A DNA stretch of 6,810 nucleotides from SIG575 sp964474295 (GTDB taxonomy: Bacteria > Bacillota > Clostridia > Oscillospirales > Acutalibacteraceae): assembly GCA_964474295.1 (NCBI GenBank), contig CAYYRN010000060.1, positions 1 to 6,810 on the forward strand, in the 5' to 3' direction. The translations under genes and the position numbers were made by a program. Under the pieces are notes generated by a model. The model made no database searches and was not told the DNA's origin. It saw only the letters and a program-made list of their open reading frames with translations. Positions 1-5,278 of the stretch are shown piece by piece (position 1 is the first letter of the stretch; the number at the start of each line of letters is the position of its first letter).

Positions 1-129
1 ATTGCCAAGGCAGTCAAGCTTGCAGATCTCCGCCACAACAGCGATATCAGTCGGCTTGACATCGTGGACGAAAAAGTGAAAGAACGGTTAAGAAAATATT
101 CTGCTGCAATTGAGCTTTTAACAAGCTGA
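1..129 (+). CDS. C-terminal end of an HD-domain phosphohydrolase (RelA/SpoT hydrolase-like), partial
   Basis: Frame 1 is open from the window edge to a TGA at 127-129, giving the last 42 residues of a protein whose start lies upstream. The segment VKLADLRHNSD is the characteristic last metal-binding/catalytic Asp motif (K-L-A-D-x-x-H-N) of HD hydrolases of the ppGpp-hydrolase (SpoT/MESH1-like) type. It is followed by a short charged helix (EKVKERLRKYSAAIELL), typical of the end of small stand-alone HD proteins. Such enzymes hydrolyse nucleotide phosphoester bonds in the cytoplasm; the exact substrate cannot be told from this fragment. A strong hairpin terminator follows 55 bases later, so this is the last gene of its transcript. 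Family confidence is good; a specific function is not assigned because only the tail is visible. Confidence 0.72.
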   Translation: MAKAVKLADLRHNSDISRLDIVDEKVKERLRKYSAAIELLTS

Positions 130-184
130 CGCACTATAATACGTGGGGTGTACATTCGTTATCAAAACAGGTCGCTGATTTTAC

Positions 185-228
185 AAAAGAAACCTCTTTT
201 GTCTGTCAAGGCAAGAGAGGTTTCTTTT
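185..228 (+). terminator. Intrinsic terminator after the HD-domain gene
   Basis: Bases 185-204 pair with 209-228 over 20 bp (two G-T wobbles) around the four-base loop GTCA. The 3' arm ends in CTTTT. The opposite arm starts with AAAA, so the structure could also work on the minus strand, but no minus-strand gene points at it. Confidence 0.85.
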
Positions 229-308
229 ATGGCAGGTCAGGTTTTGAAAAATTTATGATTTTTTAACATATTTTTCGGCAAATTGCACCGATAAACTTGT
301 ATTTTGAC

Positions 309-337
309 TTGCAATTACAGTAAAAAAGTGGTAATAT
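309..337 (+). promoter_or_regulatory. Predicted promoter of the dockerin protein gene
   Basis: TTGCAA (309-314), a 17-base spacer and TAATAT (332-337), with an extended -10 TG at 329-330 (TGGTAATAT). The region around it is very A/T rich. Transcription would start near 344, leaving a leader of about 65 bases before the ATG at 410. An alternative -35 (TTGACT, 304-309) is 22 bases from the -10, which is too far. The stretch 229-308 between the terminator and this promoter shows nothing else. Confidence 0.55.
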
Positions 338-409
338 TGGGTTATACTGATAATTTGTTTAAAATATTAACAAATTATTAATTTTATTTAAGGAAAGGAT
401 AAGAGAACA

Positions 410-3400
410 ATGAAAAAGAAAGCACTTTCAATGCTCCTTGCCGTGGTAATGCTTGTCAGCACTTTTACGGTAGGGTTCGGCTCAATTGCGGCAAATGCCC
501 GTCAGTCGGGTGTGGGCGGCGGTGCCGAAAGTTTTAATCCCGTCATTTTTACTCAGTCAAGCGAAGATGTCGGTGACACAACGGTAAACACAAGCCTTTG
601 TGTTAAAATTACCGATTCAAATTATAAGGTAAAAATCAATTCGGTTTCAGCCGTTTTGCCGTTTTATGAAGACGGTCAAACCGCACAGCTCAACGTGGAT
701 TATTCAGCCGGCACAGTTGTATCGGATGAGAAAAGCTTTGCTGTAACGGGCGAAATTGCCGAACAGACAAACTCTGTTGTAAGATATACCGTAGGCTACG
801 ATATCCTTGATAAAGAAGATAACACCGTTTGGAAGAATCTTACAGGCTACGGCTATGGCATTGTTGCAGGTAAAGAAGCTCAAACAGGCGAAATCGGTAC
901 AGTCAACGAAAGCTTGCCCGGAAAGTTCGACAGCGGTGCAAACTTTAGTTCGCTTGATAAGCTTAATTCCTGCTATGTTCAGGTTGCCGAAAAAACACTT
1001 AAATACAGCGTTAAAACACAAAATATCTTAGTGAATTGGTCAAGCAGAAGCACTGTTGTAGGTGTAACGGAGGGTACAGCTCCGACATCTCTTTCAACGG
1101 GAAAAATTTCGTGGCCCACAACAAACTGGTGGGAAAATACCGCTGACGGTACATGGCTTTCGTGGACAGAACCCGATTCGGGATACTATAATTTCACGGT
1201 TGACCTCAATTCCGGCGATGCCACTTGGGATGAAGAAACAAACACTGTTTTTTCAACCGAGATGTATTACCTTAAAGCTTCCGATAAAGAAACCGCACTC
1301 AGCTATGCCGAGGCTCCCCTCGGTTTGAACGGTAAGTTCAGTGAGGGCTACTATGTTCAAAAGGGCAAGTATACGGAAGAATCTTGGAGCAAATTCCTTT
1401 CGGCACTTGATATGGCTTATCAGGTTGCATATGCCGTTGAGGGTGCAAGCTACGGTTATAAGCTTGCCTGCACAAACGGTTCTTCGGCAGCGGAAAAGCT
1501 TTTGTCTGCATTTACAAATCTCGAAGAAGCTCCGTGCGATTGGACAACTTATAAGGATGCCGAAATCAGCACTAAGCCTACTTGCAGCGGTGCAGGTGCA
1601 AAAACATATTATTGTATTTGCGGTAAAACTAAGACTGAATCCGTCAGCTCCGCAGGCTGTAAGCCTTCAAGCGAGTGGATTCAAACAGTTAAACCCACTT
1701 GCACAACAGAGGGCGAAGAGGTGCAGTATTGCACAGTTTGTAAAAACCCCGTGAATGTAAGAACGGTTGATGCTCTCGGTCACGATGAATCGAAAACTTG
1801 GAGCGAAAAAACAGCACCGACCTGCACAAATGCCGGTGAAGAAATCAAAGTATGTACTCGCTGCGGAATTGAATTGGACAGCAGAGCGATTAAAGAAAAC
1901 GGTCACGATTACACGAAAGAAGTAACAGCACCTACTTGTGTTGATAAGGGATACACAACATACACCTGCAAGCAGGGCGACCACACTTATATTGCCGATT
2001 ATGTAGACGCAAAAGGTCACACTGCGGGCAAAGTTGAAATTAAGGATGCAACAGCCGTTTCGGACGGTCTTAAAACAGTTTACTGTAAAGATTGCGGTGA
2101 AGTTATTTCAACAGAAACAATTTCAAGGCTTGCGGGTAAAGTTGTTATTTCCGCACAGTCAAACGGAAAAACAATTGCAACGGGCGTTGTTTCCTCCGAT
2201 TATTCGGTGAAAATTACAGTTCCTAAGGGTTCGGTTGTGGATGCAGGTGAGGTTACAGGCTCAATTGCAATGACGGATATCGCTTCACTCGGAATCGAGG
2301 GAACAAGAACATATGAAAAAACAATAACCACAGGCGTTGAAAAGAAAGTTCCGCTTGATAATTATCTTCCCGATTTTGAAAGTGCGGTTGTCAAAGGAAC
2401 GGTTGACGGCAAAGCTTATGCTTACAACGTTACGGGAACAAATTCCGCCGACAGCTACACAATAGATGCAGTGGCACAAGATGAGGATGCCGTAAGAAGT
2501 GCATACAAGGCTCTGTCTGACCGTGTTACAACTCAAACAAAAGCGGAAGATGACAGCTATGCGATAATCCCCGGCACAGCATACATTCAGATAGGTAAAG
2601 AAAAGCTTTCCTTTGAAAACACAAGCGATACGCTTAAACTTGACAATATCGTTCAGGGCAGCGGTATCAAAGCCGAAATTAAATCCGCTGTTAAGCTTGA
2701 AGAAACAGAGGAGCTTGAAAATGCTCAAATTGAAGTGTTCCTTCCCGCAGGTACGGTTCTTGCGGTCGGTCAGTCTGTTGCAACACTTAATGATGATGCA
2801 AGAATAATGCTTTACGGCTACAGAGATTCCGCCGATGTTAACACAATACTCTCAATGCTTCGTGACTGTCAGACAAATGAGGAAATAATCAAAACGGTTG
2901 TTCTCTTTATTTCCGATTTTGCAGCAGCAATTAACGGTCAGGAGCTTACCGCAAACATCGAGTTTGAACACATTGCCGATACCGAATGGGTTTGCGTTAA
3001 AGAGCCTACGGCAACAAAACCCGGTAAAGAAGTAAGATACTGTACAATTTGCGGCGAAGTAGCGGAAGAAAGAGAAATTGCACCTCTCGGCGTTACTGTT
3101 TCGGGTACTGTCAAGAGCTTTGCAACAGACAGTGACGAAAGCACAACAATCGAATTGATTGCTGACGGCAAAACCGTATACACAACATCTGTTGCGGGAA
3201 CGGGCGAGCAGGATTATTCAATTGAAGGTGTTTTGAGCGGAACATACACAGTTCGTGTGTCAAAGCTCAACCATGTAACACGTGAATATGAAATAACGGT
3301 TGACGGAGCCGACGTTGAGAAGGATTTGGCAATCAACCTCAAGGGTGACGTCAGCGGCGACGGTAAAATAACCGTTACCGATTACGTTAAGGTTCTTCAG

Positions 3401-3532
3401 CACGCAAAAGGAATGTCTAAGCTTGAAGGCTATGATTTCAAGTGCGGTGACGTAGACGAAAACAACAAAATAACCGTTACTGATTATGTTAGAATTCTTC
3501 AGCACGCAAAGGGTGTCGAATACCTCTGGTAA
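410..3532 (+). CDS. Secreted multidomain protein with Cys-rich zinc-ribbon-like repeats and C-terminal type I dockerin
   Basis: A 1040-residue exported protein. The start ATG follows AAGGAAAGG (390-398). Residues 1-30 are a Sec signal peptide (MKKK, hydrophobic core, cleavage likely after ANA). Then: beta-rich region to about 190; Trp-rich segment (about 234-290); helical FIVAR-like stretch (about 321-375); five Cys-rich repeats (376-570) of pattern PTC-x(8-9)-CxxC-x(12-15)-GH; beta-rich unassigned region (571-858); a lone sixth repeat (859-894) with CTIC at 878-881; a small carboxypeptidase-regulatory-like beta-sandwich (about 895-978); and a dockerin (980-1035). The dockerin has two calcium loops (D980-x-S-x-D... 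and D1014-x-D-x-N..., each with Asp at loop position 12) followed by LQHAKG helices. Dockerins bind cohesins, so this protein probably docks on a scaffoldin or cell-surface cohesin; no LPXTG anchor or S-layer motif is present. I recognise no catalytic domain, so a structural, binding or adhesion role is more likely than hydrolysis. It stands alone, flanked by hairpins, as a monocistron. Confidence 0.88.
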   Translation: MKKKALSMLLAVVMLVSTFTVGFGSIAANARQSGVGGGAESFNPVIFTQSSEDVGDTTVNTSLCVKITDSNYKVKINSVSAVLPFYEDGQTAQLNVDYSAGTVVSDEKSFAVTGEIAEQTNSVVRYTVGYDILDKEDNTVWKNLTGYGYGIVAGKEAQTGEIGTVNESLPGKFDSGANFSSLDKLNSCYVQVAEKTLKYSVKTQNILVNWSSRSTVVGVTEGTAPTSLSTGKISWPTTNWWENTADGTWLSWTEPDSGYYNFTVDLNSGDATWDEETNTVFSTEMYYLKASDKETALSYAEAPLGLNGKFSEGYYVQKGKYTEESWSKFLSALDMAYQVAYAVEGASYGYKLACTNGSSAAEKLLSAFTNLEEAPCDWTTYKDAEISTKPTCSGAGAKTYYCICGKTKTESVSSAGCKPSSEWIQTVKPTCTTEGEEVQYCTVCKNPVNVRTVDALGHDESKTWSEKTAPTCTNAGEEIKVCTRCGIELDSRAIKENGHDYTKEVTAPTCVDKGYTTYTCKQGDHTYIADYVDAKGHTAGKVEIKDATAVSDGLKTVYCKDCGEVISTETISRLAGKVVISAQSNGKTIATGVVSSDYSVKITVPKGSVVDAGEVTGSIAMTDIASLGIEGTRTYEKTITTGVEKKVPLDNYLPDFESAVVKGTVDGKAYAYNVTGTNSADSYTIDAVAQDEDAVRSAYKALSDRVTTQTKAEDDSYAIIPGTAYIQIGKEKLSFENTSDTLKLDNIVQGSGIKAEIKSAVKLEETEELENAQIEVFLPAGTVLAVGQSVATLNDDARIMLYGYRDSADVNTILSMLRDCQTNEEIIKTVVLFISDFAAAINGQELTANIEFEHIADTEWVCVKEPTATKPGKEVRYCTICGEVAEEREIAPLGVTVSGTVKSFATDSDESTTIELIADGKTVYTTSVAGTGEQDYSIEGVLSGTYTVRVSKLNHVTREYEITVDGADVEKDLAINLKGDVSGDGKITVTDYVKVLQHAKGMSKLEGYDFKCGDVDENNKITVTDYVRILQHAKGVEYLW
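1535..2119 (+). repeat. Five tandem Cys-rich repeats in the dockerin protein (residues 376-570)
   Basis: Each unit is about 35-41 residues. Conserved Cys positions: 392/402/404, 431/441/444, 472/482/485, 510/520 and 559/562. A GH ends most units (H458, H499, H537). Unit 1 has CIC instead of CxxC; unit 4 has a single Cys followed by KQGDH (C520, H525); unit 5 has lost its first Cys (DATAVSDG). The CxxC...CxxC spacing resembles zinc ribbons, but the ligand sets are incomplete in several units. Similar 'PTCTxxGxxxxxCxxCG' repeats are familiar from surface proteins of gut Firmicutes; their role is not established to my knowledge. Confidence 0.75.
3365..3513 (+). repeat. Duplicated DNA of the two dockerin half-repeats
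   Basis: Bases 3365-3411 and 3467-3513 (period 102 bases, 34 codons) match at 41 of 47 positions by hand alignment. Both encode KITVTDYVxxLQHAKG. The two calcium-loop helices are therefore close to identical, as expected of a symmetric dockerin able to bind in two orientations. Confidence 0.8.
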
Positions 3533-3564
3533 GACGTGATTTTGACATAAGTTAGTATAACTTT

Positions 3565-3608
3565 TACCAAAGAGGATGTGAAATTTTTATTTTGCATCCT
3601 CTTTGGTA
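3565..3608. terminator. 14-bp perfect hairpin downstream of the dockerin gene
   Basis: TACCAAAGAGGATG (3565-3578) pairs perfectly with CATCCTCTTTGGTA (3595-3608) around a 16-base A/T-rich loop. No T run follows on either strand (CAAACAAAAAAC on plus), so it may protect the 3' end of the mRNA or act together with the next hairpin rather than terminate alone. A smaller dyad (AAGTTA-GTA-TAACTT, 3549-3563) lies just upstream. Confidence 0.5.
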
Positions 3609-3615
3609 CAAACAA

Positions 3616-3654
3616 AAAACTGCAAGCTTGCCAAAAAGGTAAGCTTGCAGTTTT
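3616..3654. terminator. Bidirectional terminator between convergent genes
   Basis: Bases 3616-3632 pair with 3638-3654 (17 bp, one G-T) around the loop AAAAA. Read on the minus strand the stem is followed by a U-rich stretch (TTTTTTG..., complement of 3613-3619), which suits the zinc-ribbon gene at 3698-4027. On the plus strand the 3' arm ends in TTTT and continues AAATTTTG, so it may also end the dockerin transcript. Confidence 0.75.
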
Positions 3655-3697
3655 AAATTTTGCTTTAATTTCATTTTTTAAGAGAAACTACAAAGGC

Positions 3698-4027
3698 TTA
3701 GATTGCTCCGGTGCCGAGCATTACACCACCAACTATTGCCGCGATTAAATAAAAAACGACGCTGATAATAACCGAAATCAAAGCACCCTTGCCGGCGGAT
3801 TTAGCTTTTGACGGGTATGTTTGTTTCCACAAAATGTAAAGTATAAGACCTGCAAGCGGAACAAAAAATCCCAAAACAGCCCATCCGAAAGTAGAACCGC
3901 TTGAATTATCAAACGTTTGAGGTTGCTGAGCAAAATTTGTAGGCATATCGCCTTGCGCACAACCGCATCCCGGGCAAACAACAGCTTCGTCAAAAAGTTC
4001 CTTTCCGCATTTCGAGCAATACTTCAT
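3698..4027 (-). CDS. Zinc-ribbon protein with two transmembrane segments, function unknown
   Basis: 109 residues. The N-terminus MKYCSKCGKELFDEAVVCPGCG is a classic short zinc ribbon (C4, C7, C18, C21; CxxC-x10-CPxC). A polar Q/N/S-rich linker (about 24-46) leads to two hydrophobic segments (about 48-66 and 82-104) joined by a positively charged loop (KQTYPSKAKSAGKG). The protein should sit in the membrane with the ribbon most likely in the cytoplasm. Such small 'zinc ribbon plus TM' proteins are very common in Firmicutes and mostly have no known role. The ATG at 4027 is preferred because AGAGGTG sits just before it; an in-frame GTG nine bases upstream would lie inside that ribosome site. It is divergent from a small RHH regulator gene, which may control it (inference). 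Confidence 0.82.
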   Translation of the reverse strand: MKYCSKCGKELFDEAVVCPGCGCAQGDMPTNFAQQPQTFDNSSGSTFGWAVLGFFVPLAGLILYILWKQTYPSKAKSAGKGALISVIISVVFYLIAAIVGGVMLGTGAI

Positions 4028-4054
4028 TAAAACCACCTCTAAGTAATTTATTTC

Positions 4055-4123
4055 GACGGTATCCGTCAGTAGTATTTTATCCTACTTTATCCTATTTGTT
4101 AATACTAAATTCGATTTTAGAAT
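4055..4123. promoter_or_regulatory. Cluster of candidate operators between the zinc-ribbon and RHH genes
   Basis: Four ordered elements lie in the 114-bp divergent gap. (1) GACGG-TAT-CCGTC (4055-4067), a dyad at the predicted zinc-ribbon start site. (2) AGTAG...CTACT (4068-4072 and 4082-4086). (3) Direct repeat TTTATCCTA at 4076-4084 and 4086-4094, a 10-bp period lying between that gene's -35 and -10. (4) Imperfect palindrome around TCGA, CTAAA...TTTAG (4105-4120), overlapping the likely RHH promoter (TTGTTA 4096-4101, TAGAAT 4118-4123, weak). RHH proteins commonly bind short repeats about one helical turn apart. The assignment to the neighbouring RHH protein is inference. Confidence 0.4.
4074..4102 (-). 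promoter_or_regulatory. Predicted promoter of the zinc-ribbon gene
   Basis: On the minus strand TTAACA (4097-4102), 17 bases, then TAAAAT (4074-4079). Transcription would start near 4067, about 40 bases before the ATG at 4027. Confidence 0.5.
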
Positions 4124-4141
4124 AATATTTTTGAGGTGATA

Positions 4142-4297
4142 ATGATGAAACCCTTAAAAGAGAAAATAAGTATAACCATTGACAGCGATCTTCTCGAAAC
4201 ATTGCGTAAGCTTGCCGAAAACGATGACCGTTCACTGTCACAATATATAAATATTATTTTAAAGTCGTATGTCAACAAAGAAAAAACATCCGAGTGA
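4142..4297 (+). CDS. Small ribbon-helix-helix (Arc/CopG-like) DNA-binding protein
   Basis: 51 residues, ATG at 4142 (or the adjacent ATG at 4145), stop TGA at 4295-4297. The start follows GAGGTGAT (4133-4140), a strong match to the 16S tail. Spacing allows either ATG. The sequence fits the RHH fold: beta-strand KISITID (about 8-14), helix A SDLLETLRKLAEND (15-28), turn DRS, helix B LSQYINIILKSYV (32-44), then a charged tail. The 'sIxid.elle.LrklAe...rSlsqyI' pattern is the usual one for Arc/CopG/MetJ-type repressors, which bind DNA as dimers through the paired strand. No toxin gene follows: a terminator comes 26 bases after the stop, so it is a lone regulator rather than an obvious antitoxin. 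It is divergent from the zinc-ribbon gene and may regulate it and itself (inference). Confidence 0.8.
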   Translation: MMKPLKEKISITIDSDLLETLRKLAENDDRSLSQYINIILKSYVNKEKTSE

Positions 4298-4323
4298 CGT
4301 TTGCCGAATTTATACATAAAACG

Positions 4324-4357
4324 AGGAGCTGTAAAAACTTGTGTTTTTACAGCTCCT
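4324..4357. terminator. Bidirectional terminator between RHH and flavodoxin genes
   Basis: AGGAGCTGTAAAAAC (4324-4338) pairs perfectly over 15 bp with 4343-4357 around the loop TTGT. On the minus strand the stem is followed by CGTTTTAT, which suits the flavodoxin gene ending at 4373. On the plus strand the trailing GAATATTTGTTCTT is U-rich but interrupted. Confidence 0.75.
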
Positions 4358-4372
4358 GAATATTTGTTCTTA

Positions 4373-4810
4373 TTAAAGACTTTCGTAAAATTTTAAAGCA
4401 CCGTTTAAATCTTTATCGTCGGGATGTCCCTTTGCGATTCCGCCGATAAGCTTGAATGGCCCGAACGTGTTGAAGCCGAAGCATCCGTATTCACCGAGGA
4501 TTTTCGCATTATGTTTTTTTACGGCTTTTGCGATTGCATCGGTGTAGCCGCTTTTCTCGGCACCGTAGGTGTAAATGAAAAAGGTTTCCTTATTTTCGGG
4601 CATTTTTTCTTCTGCGAATTTGAGCAGACTTTTTTGAAATTTTGAATAATAAATACCCGAAGCAAAGCCGATTCGGTCAAACTCGGAAAGCTCGGCAACA
4701 GGAGATTCGGTGATGTCAATTAATGTTACATTATGTTTTGATGCGATTTTTTCAAGCACAGTTTTTGTGTTTGAATGATGCTTTGAGTAATAAACTATTG
4801 CTGTTTTCAT
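4373..4810 (-). CDS. Short-chain flavodoxin family protein
   Basis: 145 residues, the usual length of a short-chain flavodoxin. It opens with beta-strand MKTAIVYYS and the FMN-phosphate loop S9-KHHSNTKT. It continues with DRIGFASGIYYSKF (about 45-58) and FFIYTYGAEKSGYT (77-90), the regions that contact the isoalloxazine ring in flavodoxins, and ends with the GFNTFGPFKLIGGIAKGHP segment (112-130) frequent in clostridial members. It should carry FMN and transfer electrons, or act as a small quinone/flavin reductase; the partner is unknown. The start ATG at 4810 is preceded by AAGGAGG (4818-4824) with seven bases of spacing. It is divergent from an HxlR-type regulator, an arrangement typical of redox-stress genes. 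Family call is firm; the physiological role is inferred. Confidence 0.86.
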   Translation of the reverse strand: MKTAIVYYSKHHSNTKTVLEKIASKHNVTLIDITESPVAELSEFDRIGFASGIYYSKFQKSLLKFAEEKMPENKETFFIYTYGAEKSGYTDAIAKAVKKHNAKILGEYGCFGFNTFGPFKLIGGIAKGHPDDKDLNGALKFYESL

Positions 4811-4822
4811 AGCAGCGCCTCC

Positions 4823-4851
4823 TTGACAAATATCAGTATAAAAATTATACT
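4823..4851 (+). promoter_or_regulatory. Consensus promoter of the HxlR-type regulator
   Basis: TTGACA (4823-4828), exactly 17 bases, TATACT (4846-4851). Start expected near 4858, leader about 64 bases. It shares its -10 bases with the opposing flavodoxin promoter. Confidence 0.75.
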
Positions 4852-4872
4852 ATGTATTAAAAGAAGATACAA
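4844..4872 (-). promoter_or_regulatory. Predicted promoter of the flavodoxin gene
   Basis: On the minus strand TATAAT (4844-4849) is a perfect -10. The -35 at 17 bases is TTGTAT (4867-4872), matching only the TTG of the consensus, which suggests a promoter that may be tuned by a regulator. Start near 4837, leader about 27 bases carrying AAGGAGG. Confidence 0.6.
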
Positions 4873-4910
4873 GTACGCAAAACAAGTGTACTTAGTACGT
4901 TTTAATGTAC
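4871..4910. promoter_or_regulatory. GTAC-rich inverted repeats, candidate HxlR operator
   Basis: GTAC occurs four times in 38 bases (4873, 4888, 4895, 4907). It forms AAGTAC-N11-GTACTT (4871-4876 with 4888-4893) and GTACT-T-AGTAC (4888-4898). The block adjoins the flavodoxin -35 and lies just after the HxlR start site. TACT/AGTA half-sites recall those described for YodB-type HxlR regulators, with a shorter spacer here. Binding is inferred. Confidence 0.5.
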
Positions 4911-4921
4911 GGGAGGCACAT

Positions 4922-5278
4922 ATGAAAGAGAATTTGACACCGGAAAAATATTTAAACAGGCTTTTGACGGGCGAGGTGAGTGAAACCTGCCCGATGAGAC
5001 GGACGCTTGAATTGCTCAGCGGAAAATGGCGAACTCACATAATTTATGAGCTTTGCAAAAAAGAAACCTGCCGATTCGGAGAATTGAAAAAAGCTCTGCC
5101 GAGAATAACCAATACAATGCTTACCAATACTTTGCGTGATTTGGAAAACGCAGGCATAGTTCACCGTGAGCAGTTTAACGAAGTGCCGCCGCACGTTGAA
5201 TATTCGCTTACAGAGAAAGGTAAGGCACTCCTGCCAGTTTTTACGGAGCTTGCCAAGTGGGGCGAAAACAATCTTTAA
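4922..5278 (+). CDS. HxlR-family winged-helix transcriptional regulator (MarR-like, possible redox sensor)
   Basis: 118 residues from the ATG at 4922, chosen because GGGAGG (4911-4916) lies five bases upstream. The frame stays open further upstream, but that stretch is the promoter. Hallmarks of the HxlR family: CPMRRTLELLSGKWRTHIIYEL (C23 to about 44), a recognition-helix region with RFGELKKALPRITNTMLTNTLRDLENAGIV (about 51-80), and the wing VEYSLTEKGKALLPV (92-106). The N-terminal Cys just before P-x(n)-GKW corresponds to the redox-active Cys of YodB/HypR-type members; C45 and C50 are additional candidates for disulfides. It is probably a dimeric repressor of the divergent flavodoxin gene and of itself. 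The 3' end overlaps the convergent membrane-protein gene by 4 bases, with no terminator between them. Confidence 0.88.
   Translation: MKENLTPEKYLNRLLTGEVSETCPMRRTLELLSGKWRTHIIYELCKKETCRFGELKKALPRITNTMLTNTLRDLENAGIVHREQFNEVPPHVEYSLTEKGKALLPVFTELAKWGENNL

Noticed and set aside
135..140. TATAAT just after the HD gene as a promoter
   Set aside because: No acceptable -35 lies at 16-18 bases (TTGAGC is 19 away), and the terminator at 185-228 would stop any transcript at once.
704..3505. Several open frames of 60-150 codons inside the dockerin gene on both strands
   Set aside because: They lack ribosome sites and protein-family features, and fall within a clearly coding 1040-codon frame. They are by-products of its codon usage.
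410..3532. Cellulase or other glycoside hydrolase, as dockerins usually accompany
   Set aside because: No catalytic module signature is recognisable in residues 31-978. The dockerin alone does not support an enzyme call.
3542..3547. TTGACA after the dockerin gene as a promoter
   Set aside because: The nearest -10-like sequence (TATAAC) is only 8 bases away, none lies at 16-18 bases, and there is no plus-strand gene ahead.
4028..4036. GTG start for the zinc-ribbon protein at 4034-4036
   Set aside because: The GTG is part of the AGAGGTG ribosome site that serves the ATG at 4027.
4142..4297. Antitoxin of a toxin-antitoxin pair
   Set aside because: The RHH fold fits an antitoxin, but a terminator follows directly and neither neighbour (flavodoxin convergent, zinc-ribbon membrane protein divergent) resembles a toxin.
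4823..4921. Longer N-terminus for the HxlR protein from TTG at 4823
   Set aside because: This stretch contains the consensus promoter of the gene itself and has no ribosome site before the TTG. GGGAGG precedes the ATG at 4922.
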